Assembly: GCF_902167635.1 (NCBI RefSeq)
Contig: NZ_CABHMS010000004.1
Location: 558,001-622,000 of the forward strand
Origin: Chitinophaga vietnamensis
GTDB lineage: Bacteria; Bacteroidota; Bacteroidia; Chitinophagales; Chitinophagaceae
Reading direction: 5' to 3'
DNA: 64,000 bases
The translations under genes and the position numbers were made by a program. The notes under the pieces are model-generated. The model searched no databases. It was not told the DNA's origin and was given only the letters and a program-made list of their open reading frames with translations. Below are positions 1-8,785 of the stretch, piece after piece; the first letter of the stretch is position 1; the number at the start of each line of letters is the position of its first letter.

Positions 1-306
1 GTTACCACCGGGCACGCCGGGTGTGGTAACTGGCACATCGATGAGGGAATTGTGATTGCAGACAACTACGTAGGTCTGTCCCCGTTGGAAGTGTTCCAGG
101 CCTTTACGCCTTACGGGGCATCCGATGAGCGGCATATATATTTTCATCCATACACGGCCGATGGCCACGAAAGCGCGCGTTTTGCGGGGATCAGGCTGAA
201 AGGAATATATCCAGATGGGAATAAATACGATCAGCATCGTGCCCGCGAACAGGAGCAAGGCATATAGGGCGAAGATTCTGCCGAAAATATTTTTTAACAG
301 GTTCAT
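1..306 (-). CDS. 1-acyl-glycerol-3-phosphate acyltransferase-like protein (N-terminal part, cut by window edge)
   Basis: The minus strand is open from an ATG at 306-304 to base 1, giving 102 residues (MNLLKNIFGR...). A hydrophobic N-terminal segment (about residues 10-35) is followed by VVVCNHNSLID at about 80-90, which contains the HX4D motif that defines PlsC/LPLAT acyltransferases. In this family the His and Asp activate the glycerol hydroxyl for acyl transfer in phosphatidic acid synthesis at the inner membrane. The C-terminal half, including the expected EGTR-type motif, lies outside the window, so substrate and completeness cannot be judged. A plus-strand open frame over the same bases is only its shadow. 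I am confident of the family, less so of the exact reaction. Confidence 0.82.
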   Translation of the reverse strand, partial: MNLLKNIFGRIFALYALLLFAGTMLIVFIPIWIYSFQPDPRKTRAFVAIGRVWMKIYMPLIGCPVRRKGLEHFQRGQTYVVVCNHNSLIDVPVTTPGVPGGN

Positions 307-365
307 GATAGCGATGGCATTTGCGCACTGCTTTAGCCGGGCTAATATATTAAAATAATTGATTT

Positions 366-1040
366 CTATTGCAGGCGCCAGTCGACCGGCTCAATACCCG
401 CTTTGCTCAGTATTTCATTTGTTTTGGAAAAGTGCTTACATCCGAAAAATCCTTTATCGGCGCTGAAAGGCGAGGGGTGGGCCGCTTTCAGGATATGATG
501 TTTCGTAGCGTCGATGAGGATTTGTTTGTCTTGCGCAAAGCGGCCCCAGAGCAGGAATACCACATCATGTTTGAGGTCTGATATTTTGCGGATCACGGCG
601 TCGGTGAAGTTTTCCCAGCCGATCTTGCTATGGGAAGCAGCTTCGCCGGCACGTACGGTGAGGATTGCGTTGAGCAACAGTACGCCGTGTTCGGCCCATT
701 TGGTAAGATTGCCGCTGGCAGGCGGTTGCAGGCCGAGGTCAGTTTGCATTTCCTTGTAGATATTCACCAGTGATGGCGGTGGTTTCACGCCATCCTGTAC
801 AGAAAAACAAAGGCCATGTGCCTGTCCTTCCCCATGATAGGGATCTTGCCCGAGAATCACTACTTTTACTTTGTCGAAAGGTGTTTTATCGAAGGCGTTG
901 AAGATGAGATTGCCGGGCGGATAGATCACACGGCCCAGCGCTTTTTCATGTTTGAGGAACATGACAATCTGCTCAAAATACGATTTCTGAAACTCGTCTT
1001 TCAATACTTCCTTCCAGCTTGATTCAATTTTAACATCCAT
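366..1040 (-). CDS. ung: Uracil-DNA glycosylase, family 1
   Basis: The 224-residue product removes uracil from DNA as the first step of base excision repair. The water-activating motif GQDPYHG is at residues 64-70 (catalytic Asp66), followed by the FSV uracil-pocket segment near 79-81, [10 protein letters not shown] at 121-130, and the DNA-intercalating HPSPFSA motif at 188-194. Length and motif order are those of standard bacterial Ung. The gene reads away from the divergent tRNA-Arg. About 60 bases separate it from the acyltransferase gene downstream, so shared transcription is possible. Nothing looks damaged. Confidence 0.97.
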   Translation of the reverse strand: MDVKIESSWKEVLKDEFQKSYFEQIVMFLKHEKALGRVIYPPGNLIFNAFDKTPFDKVKVVILGQDPYHGEGQAHGLCFSVQDGVKPPPSLVNIYKEMQTDLGLQPPASGNLTKWAEHGVLLLNAILTVRAGEAASHSKIGWENFTDAVIRKISDLKHDVVFLLWGRFAQDKQILIDATKHHILKAAHPSPFSADKGFFGCKHFSKTNEILSKAGIEPVDWRLQ

Positions 1041-1075
1041 AGTAACACAACGTTATCGAAAAAAAACAAAAATAA

Positions 1076-1108
1076 TTTGAATGTTTATAGGAAATTTATA
1101 TACATTTG
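1076..1108 (+). promoter_or_regulatory. Bacteroidota-type promoter for tRNA-Arg
   Basis: TTTG at 1076-1079 and TACATTTG at 1101-1108 match the Bacteroidota -33 (TTTG) and -7 (TAnnTTTG) elements, 21 bases apart. Transcription would begin near 1115, about 50 bases upstream of the mature tRNA. Confidence 0.65.
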
Positions 1109-1165
1109 CACTCCCAAAATGAAAGTTAAATATAACCATTTATTTGATATCATCAAGGGAGATAA

Positions 1166-1239
1166 GTCTCGGTAGCTCAGCTGGATAGAGCAACTGCCTT
1201 CTAAGCAGTAGGCCATTGGTTCGAATCCAATCCGGGACA
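1166..1239 (+). tRNA. tRNA-Arg (anticodon TCT)
   Basis: A 74-nt cloverleaf. The acceptor GTCTCGG (1166-1172) pairs with CCGGGAC (1232-1238), with one G-T wobble, and the discriminator is A1239. The anticodon loop CTTCTAA gives anticodon TCT, which reads AGA. The GGTTCGAATCC T-arm is intact. CCA is not encoded. Confidence 0.96.
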
Positions 1240-1240
1240 C

Positions 1241-1280
1241 AAAAAGGACAAATCGAATACGCATCGGTTTGTCCTTTTTT
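1241..1280 (+). terminator. Rho-independent terminator after tRNA-Arg
   Basis: AAAAAGGACAAA (1241-1252) is complementary to TTTGTCCTTTTT (about 1268-1279), forming a stem ending in a T run directly after the tRNA. Confidence 0.8.
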
Positions 1281-1423
1281 CTTTTCTCCGGTTTCTCTCC
1301 AGAAAGGCTAAGCATAAATGGTGTTGCGCAAATACATTGCGCATGCCTGTACTAATTTCCGCCAGGATCATAGCCGGCTAACGTAATGGTATATACGAAG
1401 CAGCATTTGCTGCCAGGATACTC

Positions 1424-1461
1424 CCTGTATAAAGCCAGTTTCAAGCCTGTATAAAGGCAGT
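1424..1461 (+). repeat. Pair of 16-bp direct repeats, 22-bp period, upstream of the helicase-nuclease gene
   Basis: CCTGTATAAAGCCAGT (1424-1439) and CCTGTATAAAGGCAGT (1446-1461) differ at one base and start 22 bases apart, about two helical turns. They sit 83 bases before the ATG at 1544 in the only non-coding stretch (1281-1543) ahead of this gene. Tandem regulator binding sites are one reading; the function is not known. Confidence 0.5.
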
Positions 1462-1543
1462 ATACTTACGGGCTGAGTTTATCGTTTATAAGCTATATTT
1501 TTACAGTTTTATATTCTCCAATTATCACAGTCGCGTTGCTATT

Positions 1544-4500
1544 ATGAATGCATCCATATTAACCAGGCTGGAGGCTTCCCGGAAAGAGCTGTTGGACCTT
1601 GGCCTCAGGAACCCCTTGCTGAATTATAAACTGCCCGCCAGTAAAGGCTTGCACATGGTGCAGGAGCAGTCTGCCGCCATTTATGAGATACTGGTGAAAG
1701 AAAACAAAACCATGTCGTTCCTGGGCCGTGCCGTAAAAGCTGGAGAAGATCAGGAGGTAGTATATACGGAGCCTTCGGAAGCCGCGCTGAAAGAGGGTTA
1801 CACCGATACGCGGCTGCAAACCGACGAACAGAATACTAACTTGCAAACCAGGTTGCTCAATACTTACTACGCCGCGCGTATGAGCATTGAAGAGCAGGGG
1901 GTGAACATATTGTATATCTCGCTGGGCATGCTGCAATGGTATGAAACCGGCAGTGATGAAATGCGGCAGGCGCCACTGATACTGGTACCGGTGGCCCTGG
2001 AAAGATCCAGCGCCCGTGAGCGTTTCAGCCTGAGATATACCCTCGAGGAAGTAGGGGAGAACATCTCCTTACAGGCAAAGATGAAAGCAGATTTCAACAT
2101 CACCATACCGGAGATGCCGGATACGGAAGATGTGGATATCAATGCCTACTTCGCGGCAGTAAGCGCCGCAGTGGCCGATATGCCCAAATGGAAAGTGGAA
2201 GCTGATGCGATTGAACTGGGCTTTTTCTCTTTCGGGAAATTCATGATCTATAATGATCTGGACGCTGCCAAATGGAAAGAGGGTCATACGCCGGATGAAC
2301 ATCCGGTGATCCAATGCCTCTTTGGCGGCGGCTTTCAGGACGACCGGCCGCCCATTCCGGAAGATGCTTTCATTGATACGGAAACACAGGCAGGAGAGCT
2401 GTTCCAGGTAGTAGATGCCGACAGCTCACAGATCATGGCCATGCTGGCCGTACAGGAAGGCCGCAACCTTGTGATACAAGGCCCTCCAGGTACCGGTAAG
2501 TCGCAAACTATCACCAACGTGATCGCCGATGCGATTGGCAGAGGTAAAAAAGTACTGTTCGTAGCAGAGAAAATGGCCGCCCTGGAAGTGGTGAAACGCA
2601 GGCTGGACAACATTCACCTGGGAGAGGCCTGCCTCGAGTTGCACAGCCACAAAGCCAACAAAAAAGAATTGCACCAGGAGCTGCGCCGCGTAATGGAGCT
2701 CGGACGCCCCACCATACAGAAGTTACAGGACGAAGTGCAGCTCCTGCACAATTATCAACAGGAGCTCAATGATTATTGCCTTGGCGTGAACGCTGCTATC
2801 GCTGCCAGCGGCCTCTCTGCGCAGCAAGTGATAGGCCACCTGTTGCAGTTGCATACAGTTATCGGCGATACCATCTTACCACGGATCAATATCCCGGAAA
2901 TAGCATCCTGGGGCGCTGTAGAGATGAATAAAGCCACTGCTATGGCTCAACGACTGCAAGCCTGCCTGCAGGATACCGGCATCCCTTCACAGTCGCCATT
3001 CTGGGGCAGCCGGCTAACGGTGTTGTTGCCGCATGAACAAACGAAAGTACAGGGTACGCTGAAAGTGGCGCTGGAAGCGCTGCAGCAGCTGTGCGCCACT
3101 ACGCGCAATATCGCCGCAAAGATGGGCATTGCCGCGCCAACAGATACCGCCACCGCTTTGCAACTGGCGGAACACTGCGCACTCATAGCCCGGCAGCCCG
3201 ATCTGCAAGGTATGGACACCGGCCATGCGGCATGGCTGCGCCAAAAGCAGGATATCGCTGAAACGCTGTCTGCCGGCGCCCGCGCAGCGGAGATCAGGCA
3301 AACATATCAGGATGTGCTGATCCCTGAAGCCTGGGAACAGGACCTGATCACCGTGCGGCAGGATCTCCTCGCACATGGCCACAAATGGTATAAATTCCTG
3401 ATCGGCGCCTATAACCGCAGCAACAGGCGGCTGGCGGCACTTTGCAGGAATGGCCTGCCCAAAGCGAATACCGATAAACTACAGTATGTAGATGATATCA
3501 TGGAATATCGCCGGCAAGAGGCCGTATTGAAAGAACACGCCGACCTCGCCAGTAATGTGTTTGGTTCCCGCTGGGAGAAACTGCCATCTAACTGGGAAGT
3601 ATTATCCAGGGCGAGCGCCTACCTAACGGACATCCATATACGTATTGCGGAGAACAAATGCCCGGCCGCGCTGCTGGCTTATTTGCAGCAATATCCTGAT
3701 CCTGCTGCGGCCAGTGCGGATGAACAAGCTATCCGCCAGCAAACGACTGCGCAGCAAGGGCTGGCAGCCACCGTGATCCGGGAACTGGATATGGATGAAG
3801 AGGTTCGTTTTCCCGGGCAGCCCTTTACCCGTCAGTCATTTGAGGCGCAGCTGCAACAGCTGGAAAACTGGTCGTCTCATCTTCCCCGCATCTCCCATCT
3901 GCTCTCCTGGAATAACCTGACGGAAACTGCTATCCAGGAAAAGCTGGAATGCCTGATCACGCCTGCATTGCATTGGCCGGATGCCGCCAGGTACCTGAAA
4001 ATCGCCTTGCAAAAAACATGGTATGAATACCTGGTAGAAACGGCTGTGAAATCGCAGCCGGCACTCCGCAAATTCGACCGTGCCAGCCATGAGGAGCTGG
4101 TACAACAGTTCCGCCGCCTCGATATGCTGAACCTGCAATACAACCGCGTGCGCGCCGCATTGCAGCATTGGGAGCAGATACCGCGCGTGGAAGCTGGCGG
4201 ACAGGTCAACATCATCAAAACAGAATTTAACAAGAAGGCGCGCCACATGCCTATCCGCAAACTTATGCAGGCGGCAGGCCATGCAATACAGGCTATCAAA
4301 CCTGTGTTCATGATGAGCCCTCTGTCTATCGCTAATTTTTTACCACCAGATGCCCTGGAATTTGATCTCGTCATATTTGACGAGGCCAGCCAGGTGAGGC
4401 CGGTAGAAGCCCTGGGCGCGATTCTTCGCGGAAAGCAGTTGGTAGTAGTGGGCGATACGAAACAGCTGCCGCCCACCAGTTTCTTTGATTCTCTCACTAA

Positions 4501-6196
4501 AGAAACAGATGATGAAGAAAACGTGACCGCAGACATGCAAAGCATATTGGGCCTCTGCGATGCGCAAGGCGCGCCGCAACGCATGCTGCGCTGGCATTAC
4601 AGGAGCCGCCACGAGTCGCTCATTACTTTGTCAAATCATGAATTTTATGAAAATAAATTGGTGATATTTCCCAGTCCGGGCGCGAAAGAACAAACAGGCC
4701 TGGTATTTCACCACTTGAAAGATACGGCTTACGACCGTGGTAAAACCCGCACCAATCCTAAGGAAGCGGAGATCGTGGCAGATGCGGTGATCGCGCATGC
4801 GCGCAATCATCCGCAGCAAAGCCTGGGCGTGGTGGCGTTCAGTACCTCGCAGCGGCAAGCCATCAGCGATGCCCTGGAAACGAGAAGAAGGAAATCGCCG
4901 GAGCTGGAGCCTTTTTTCAATGGCCATGCCAATGAACCGTTTTTTGTGAAGAACCTCGAGAACGTACAAGGAGATGAGAGAGACGTGATCTTTATCTCTA
5001 TCGGTTACGGGCGTACGGAGGAGGGCTATGTGGCCATGTCTTTCGGACCACTGAACAATGAGGGCGGCGAGCGTCGTCTCAACGTACTCATCACGCGTGC
5101 CAAGTTGCGTTGCGAAGTATTTACCAATATCACTGCAGATGATATTGATCTGAACAGAACCAAGAGCTATGGCATCCAGGCGCTGAAAAATTTCCTTTAC
5201 TTCGCTCAACACGGAAAGCTGTACATGACAGCAGAAACGGGCCTTCCGGCGGACAGCCCCTTCGAGGAGAACGTTGCCGCCAAGCTCGAAGCACTGGGTT
5301 ATATTGTACGTAAACAAGTTGGCTCCAAAGGCTTTTATATCGACCTCGCCATAGTAGATGCGGCCAATCCGGGCCGTTACCTGCTGGGCATCGAGTGTGA
5401 TGGCGCGGCTTATCATTCGGCGCGCTCCGCCCGTGATCGCGACCGGCTGCGGCAGCAGGTATTGGAAGCCATCGGCTGGAAGATACACCGCATCTGGAGC
5501 ACCGACTGGTTCCATAATCCCGGGAAAGAATTGCAGCGCGTAGTGGCGGCCATCGAACAGGCGAAAACCGCGATCAATATTGAAGATACGGTGATAGCAG
5601 ATGCCCGCGCAGATATGCCGCTCACCCGCGAACAGGTAGATACCAAAGAAGAGGAAACGCCGCTTTATGCGATGGCTTCCCTGCCGGAAGATATCAAGGA
5701 TCAGGAATTTCACCAGGCGCCTATCGGGCAATTATGCAGCTGGATACAGCAGGTAGTGGAGGTGGAGAGCCCTGTGCATTTTGATGAAGTAGCACGCCGC
5801 ATGGTAGAAGCAGCAGGCATTACAAGGGTAGGACCGCGTATCCGTGAAGTGTTACGTCATGCTGTGCGACATGCCGACGCAGGCAAGCGCATTAAAATAA
5901 AAGGGCAGTTCCTCTGGCATAAAGATATGCCTGCCCCGCAGGTGCGCGACCGTAGCGAGTTACCGCCCAGTGCCCGCAAGATCAATTACATTGCAGTAGA
6001 AGAGGTAGGGGTAGCCTTGGAAAAAGTGGTGAAAGATGCGGTGGCCATACAACCGGAAGCCGCAGTGCCGTTCATCGCGCGTATGTTCGGTTTCAGCCGG
6101 GTAACAGAAGAAATGAAAACCGAATTACTGAAAGCGATCGATATTAATGTAGAGAACAAGATCGTGCAGCGGGATGGAGAGCTGCTGAAATTATAA
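1544..6196 (+). CDS. DUF4011 / SF1 helicase / Vsr-like nuclease / DUF3320 protein (Hhe-like defence candidate)
   Basis: A 1550-residue multidomain protein. The N-terminal part (to about residue 290) has the DUF4011 character (LLDLGLRNPLLNYK). A split superfamily-1 helicase core follows: Walker A GPPGTGKS at 313-320, Walker B DEASQ at 946-950 with GDTKQLPPTSFF just after, then RWHYRSRHE, NVQGDERDVIFIS and RRLNVLITRAK (motifs IV-VI). The stretch between Walker A and B is mostly helical. Residues from about 1230 to 1345 form a Vsr/DUF559-like PD-(D/E)XK nuclease fold (ECDG at 1284-1287, then YHSARSARDRDRLRQ and the W.STDWF end). The C terminus (about 1400-1550) matches DUF3320. From memory, this domain order is that of Hhe proteins from defence-island surveys. 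It stands alone between tRNA-Arg and a convergent operon. Domains are clear; the defence role is inferred. Confidence 0.88.
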   Translation: MNASILTRLEASRKELLDLGLRNPLLNYKLPASKGLHMVQEQSAAIYEILVKENKTMSFLGRAVKAGEDQEVVYTEPSEAALKEGYTDTRLQTDEQNTNLQTRLLNTYYAARMSIEEQGVNILYISLGMLQWYETGSDEMRQAPLILVPVALERSSARERFSLRYTLEEVGENISLQAKMKADFNITIPEMPDTEDVDINAYFAAVSAAVADMPKWKVEADAIELGFFSFGKFMIYNDLDAAKWKEGHTPDEHPVIQCLFGGGFQDDRPPIPEDAFIDTETQAGELFQVVDADSSQIMAMLAVQEGRNLVIQGPPGTGKSQTITNVIADAIGRGKKVLFVAEKMAALEVVKRRLDNIHLGEACLELHSHKANKKELHQELRRVMELGRPTIQKLQDEVQLLHNYQQELNDYCLGVNAAIAASGLSAQQVIGHLLQLHTVIGDTILPRINIPEIASWGAVEMNKATAMAQRLQACLQDTGIPSQSPFWGSRLTVLLPHEQTKVQGTLKVALEALQQLCATTRNIAAKMGIAAPTDTATALQLAEHCALIARQPDLQGMDTGHAAWLRQKQDIAETLSAGARAAEIRQTYQDVLIPEAWEQDLITVRQDLLAHGHKWYKFLIGAYNRSNRRLAALCRNGLPKANTDKLQYVDDIMEYRRQEAVLKEHADLASNVFGSRWEKLPSNWEVLSRASAYLTDIHIRIAENKCPAALLAYLQQYPDPAAASADEQAIRQQTTAQQGLAATVIRELDMDEEVRFPGQPFTRQSFEAQLQQLENWSSHLPRISHLLSWNNLTETAIQEKLECLITPALHWPDAARYLKIALQKTWYEYLVETAVKSQPALRKFDRASHEELVQQFRRLDMLNLQYNRVRAALQHWEQIPRVEAGGQVNIIKTEFNKKARHMPIRKLMQAAGHAIQAIKPVFMMSPLSIANFLPPDALEFDLVIFDEASQVRPVEALGAILRGKQLVVVGDTKQLPPTSFFDSLTKETDDEENVTADMQSILGLCDAQGAPQRMLRWHYRSRHESLITLSNHEFYENKLVIFPSPGAKEQTGLVFHHLKDTAYDRGKTRTNPKEAEIVADAVIAHARNHPQQSLGVVAFSTSQRQAISDALETRRRKSPELEPFFNGHANEPFFVKNLENVQGDERDVIFISIGYGRTEEGYVAMSFGPLNNEGGERRLNVLITRAKLRCEVFTNITADDIDLNRTKSYGIQALKNFLYFAQHGKLYMTAETGLPADSPFEENVAAKLEALGYIVRKQVGSKGFYIDLAIVDAANPGRYLLGIECDGAAYHSARSARDRDRLRQQVLEAIGWKIHRIWSTDWFHNPGKELQRVVAAIEQAKTAINIEDTVIADARADMPLTREQVDTKEEETPLYAMASLPEDIKDQEFHQAPIGQLCSWIQQVVEVESPVHFDEVARRMVEAAGITRVGPRIREVLRHAVRHADAGKRIKIKGQFLWHKDMPAPQVRDRSELPPSARKINYIAVEEVGVALEKVVKDAVAIQPEAAVPFIARMFGFSRVTEEMKTELLKAIDINVENKIVQRDGELLKL

Positions 6197-6201
6197 TATG
6201 C

Positions 6202-6238
6202 ATAGCCCCTGAGGCGCATTGAGGGCCTCAAGGGCTAT
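6202..6238. terminator. Bidirectional terminator between convergent genes
   Basis: ATAGCCCCTGAGGC (6202-6215) and GCCTCAAGGGCTAT (6225-6238) pair over 14 positions with one mismatch, between the helicase-nuclease stop and the stop of the convergent DODA-type gene. Confidence 0.75.
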
Positions 6239-6244
6239 ATGCTA

Positions 6245-7123
6245 TCAAGCCGTCTGGAAGCAGCGCATACTGATGCTGCCATTCTGTATTTCTTCGTACG
6301 TGAATTTTATATCTTCTCCCTTATTCACTAACCCTAACGTATATATCATCGGGAGATAATGGTCGTTGGTGGGGATAGACAATTGTGCTTCCCTGCCCAG
6401 TGTATGATAGTTGACAAGATCGTTGAAAGCGCCTTGCTCCAGTTTTCGTTTCACCGTTTCATCAAAGGAGATGGCCCAGTCGTAAGGTTTGGCGTTGTCG
6501 GAGAACACAATCTGGTAGAGGTTGTGCACGATGTTGCCGCTGCCCATGATCAGCACGCCTTTCTTGCGCAGCGCTTTTAATTCTGCTGCCAGTTTATAGT
6601 GATACTCCGGCGACTGGTGATAGTCGATGCTGAGTTGATACACCGGGATATCGGCCATAGGGTACATGTGTTTCAGTACTGTCCAGGCGCCGTGATCGAG
6701 GCCCCAGTGGTCATCTTCCACTACCTGCGTGCTGGTAATGAGTTGACCGGTTTCGCGTGCCAGTTCCGGAGCGCCGGGCGCCGGGTACTGTACCTGGTAC
6801 AGCGGTTCCGGAAATCCGCCGAAATCGTGGATGGTTTTGGGTTGCGGCGCTACCAACACATGTGTGCCTTTGGTGAGCCAGTGCGCGGAAATAACGAGAA
6901 TGGCCCTGGGCTTGTGTGGCAAGGAAGCGCCCATATGCCCCAGCGCCCTGGTAAAGGCATTGTCGCTGATACCATTCATCGGGTTACCATGCCCGATGAA
7001 CATCACAGGCATTTCGTCTGTGCCGTGATAGTTGTCAGTAATATTTTTCAGGTCGGTCAGTTGCATGGATAATCCTCCAAGTGGCGCGAGGGCCATTAGT
7101 TTTAAAAAATTTTTGCGCTCCAT
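6245..7123 (-). CDS. DODA-type extradiol aromatic ring-opening dioxygenase (YgiD-like)
   Basis: The 292-residue product belongs to the LigB/DODA superfamily, non-heme metal enzymes that open catechol rings such as DOPA; the real substrate in YgiD-like proteins is often unknown. Motifs seen are FIGHGNPMN (His45), ISAHW (His81), IHDFGGFP (His99) and LDHGAWTVLKHMYP (His144, His152), in the usual order for metal and substrate binding. The N-terminal 25 residues (KNFLKLMALAPLGGLSM) are hydrophobic and could be a signal or anchor, which is unusual for a normally cytosolic enzyme. The gene follows the DsbA-like gene by 18 bases and the Rrf2 gene upstream, forming a three-gene operon. Confidence 0.88.
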   Translation of the reverse strand: MERKNFLKLMALAPLGGLSMQLTDLKNITDNYHGTDEMPVMFIGHGNPMNGISDNAFTRALGHMGASLPHKPRAILVISAHWLTKGTHVLVAPQPKTIHDFGGFPEPLYQVQYPAPGAPELARETGQLITSTQVVEDDHWGLDHGAWTVLKHMYPMADIPVYQLSIDYHQSPEYHYKLAAELKALRKKGVLIMGSGNIVHNLYQIVFSDNAKPYDWAISFDETVKRKLEQGAFNDLVNYHTLGREAQLSIPTNDHYLPMIYTLGLVNKGEDIKFTYEEIQNGSISMRCFQTA

Positions 7124-7141
7124 AAAATTACGGATTCAGCA

Positions 7142-7786
7142 TCAGTTCAGGTGGATGTCAAAGGCCTCATGGAGGCGTTTGTCGATAGCATCTACCAGCT
7201 GAGGGAAGGCGCTGTAGCCGTTTTCGATGGTGTAGAGCATATTTTCCTTTTGCAGCAGCAAGGTAGGATAGCTGTGCGCATAGGCGGAAGCCTCCGCAAA
7301 TGTTTGCAGGGTAAGCATCTTCATCTCATTGCTGTGAAAATGTTCGAGGAAAGTATCCACCGGAATGCCCAGTTTTTCTGCGATGTTGCGGTAGGTATCC
7401 TCGTTGTTGAGGTCTTTCCCTTCCACGAAGCGGGCATGCTGCACGGCGGCGGTGAAATCCAGCGCCAGTGCGGGCCATTTATCCTGTGTTGCTACGATGG
7501 CGCGTGCGGGCACTTCGCTATCGAGGATGCGGTCAGTATCATTGAGTGTATGAAAATAGACAGCAGAAAAAGCGGTGCCGGTGCGGGCAGCTACCTGCTC
7601 ATCATGTGATTTGATGAAACGTGCCAGCTGCGGCGTTTGGCGGCGGGCATTCTCCCCTGACCACATGCCGGCCGGTAGTATTTCCAGTTCCAGCTGGCCT
7701 TCGTAGTGTTCGGTGAGACGTTGGAGGTTCTCACTGTTGCCGTAACACCAGCCACAATAAGCGTCCATGATATAAATCAGTTTCAT
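7142..7786 (-). CDS. DsbA-family thioredoxin-fold protein (FrnE-like)
   Basis: A 214-residue protein with the thioredoxin active site CGWC at residues 11-14, directly after the first beta strand (MKLIYIMDAY), and the long helical insertion of DsbA/FrnE proteins. There is no signal peptide, so it should act in the cytosol as a dithiol-disulfide oxidoreductase. It is the middle gene of the Rrf2-DsbA-DODA operon: 53 bases after the regulator, 18 before the dioxygenase. An Rrf2 partner suits a redox or thiol-stress role, but no substrate can be named. Confidence 0.88.
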   Translation of the reverse strand: MKLIYIMDAYCGWCYGNSENLQRLTEHYEGQLELEILPAGMWSGENARRQTPQLARFIKSHDEQVAARTGTAFSAVYFHTLNDTDRILDSEVPARAIVATQDKWPALALDFTAAVQHARFVEGKDLNNEDTYRNIAEKLGIPVDTFLEHFHSNEMKMLTLQTFAEASAYAHSYPTLLLQKENMLYTIENGYSAFPQLVDAIDKRLHEAFDIHLN

Positions 7787-7839
7787 ATGATATGCTTTAA
7801 ATGTAATTTTAATAGTTACAGTTTTGAGTAAAAAATTTT

Positions 7840-8250
7840 CTAATCGAACTGGCGGCTGAAATCTGCCAGGGTAAGTTTGTCCAGTTTGCGTACCAGCGCG
7901 CTTTCTATCTCTGCATATAAACTTTCCAGATGAGCGTTAATTTGCTTGCCTACGGCGCAATCCGGGTTGGGCGTATTACGGCTGTTGCCCAACAGTGAGG
8001 CTTGTTGCACGGCATGATACACTTCTGATAACTGGATATGGTTGGCCGGTTTGGCCAGGGTAGCTCCGCCGTTCTTGCCTTCTTTGCTTTCTACCAGGCC
8101 GCGGTTGCGCAGGTTACTGATTTCTTTGCGCACCAGCACCGGGTTGCAGTTGATACTGCCGGCGATATAATCGGAAGAAAGCAGTTCCCCGTTCGCCCTG
8201 GCCAGCAGGGTGAGTATATGCAGTGATATGGGGAATCTTCCGTTGTTCAT
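7840..8250 (-). CDS. Rrf2-family transcriptional regulator
   Basis: A 136-residue winged-helix regulator of the Rrf2 family (ISLHILTLLAR, then IAGSINCNPVLVRKEISNLRNRGLV, then GKNGGATLAK wing). The start is placed at ATG 8250-8248; a longer frame begins at TTG 8277 but would run through a likely operator. Only two cysteines are present in the region of the usual iron-sulfur triad (NCN, PDCAVG), so the three-Cys cluster site of IscR/NsrR is missing. It resembles the cluster-less YwnA/YwgB type that senses through thiols or ligands. It probably regulates itself and the DsbA and DODA genes downstream. Confidence 0.85.
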   Translation of the reverse strand: MNNGRFPISLHILTLLARANGELLSSDYIAGSINCNPVLVRKEISNLRNRGLVESKEGKNGGATLAKPANHIQLSEVYHAVQQASLLGNSRNTPNPDCAVGKQINAHLESLYAEIESALVRKLDKLTLADFSRQFD

Positions 8251-8251
8251 T

Positions 8252-8272
8252 CTGTAATTTAGTTTATTACAG
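8252..8272. promoter_or_regulatory. Candidate Rrf2 operator
   Basis: CTGTAAT (8252-8258), a 7-base spacer, then ATTACAG (8266-8272) make a perfect 7-7-7 inverted repeat, immediately upstream of the Rrf2 start codon. Position and symmetry suit autoregulation by a dimeric regulator. Confidence 0.6.
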
Positions 8273-8307
8273 TACAAAAATACTGCAATTACTATTCATG
8301 GAAAAAT

Positions 8308-8742
8308 TTATCTGTGGGTCAGGAAATACACCAGGCTGGCGATCACCAGCAGGATCACGATGAGCACGATCACACAGCCGTTCTTGTTCGGCTTTTTAAC
8401 AGCGTTGGTAAGTCCTCTTGATGCAATGATATCCTCTACATCCTTCTTGGCCTGGAAAAGTTCCACTTCTTCGCCACCGAGTTTATTCATCTCAGTCATA
8501 TAATATTTGATACTGTGGATCAGGCCATTGCTGAGCGCGAGCTCCACCACCTGATCGGCGATGGCCTTTTTGTTGCGGGCATTGGGCGGGAGAGGAGCAT
8601 CTGCCGCAGCAGACACCACACGCTGGCACTGGTTACAGAGCAGCAGCACATCAAATGGCTTTTTTTCAGGTACAACGCGGATAATATCTGTACTGCCGCA
8701 ATAAGGACATGCGACAGCGTTAGGATTTTGTGCAGTGCTCAT
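8308..8742 (-). CDS. Zinc-ribbon protein with C-terminal membrane anchor
   Basis: A 144-residue protein I do not recognise as a named family. CPYC (Cys12, Cys15) and CNQC (Cys36, Cys39) form a four-cysteine zinc ribbon, followed by a helical middle part (residues 55-110) and one hydrophobic segment (about 121-141, VIVLIVILLVIASLVYFL) ending in THR. This looks like a tail-anchored protein with the ribbon in the cytoplasm. It has its own transcription unit after the msrA terminator. Function unknown. Confidence 0.75.
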   Translation of the reverse strand: MSTAQNPNAVACPYCGSTDIIRVVPEKKPFDVLLLCNQCQRVVSAAADAPLPPNARNKKAIADQVVELALSNGLIHSIKYYMTEMNKLGGEEVELFQAKKDVEDIIASRGLTNAVKKPNKNGCVIVLIVILLVIASLVYFLTHR

Positions 8743-8785
8743 TAATGGTCAATCAGTTTTTATAACAGCAGTAATATAATAAAAC

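Noticed and set aside
52-267. 71-codon plus-strand open frame at the window start
   Set aside because: It is the antisense of the PlsC-type acyltransferase, which has a clear HX4D motif on the minus strand.
1085-1315. 76-codon minus-strand frame across tRNA-Arg
   Set aside because: The peptide (SRIGFEPMAYCLEG) is the usual artefact of translating the antisense of a tRNA gene.
4631-5731. 366-codon minus-strand frame inside the helicase-nuclease gene
   Set aside because: The plus strand encodes conserved helicase motifs over the same bases; the antisense product shows no domain.
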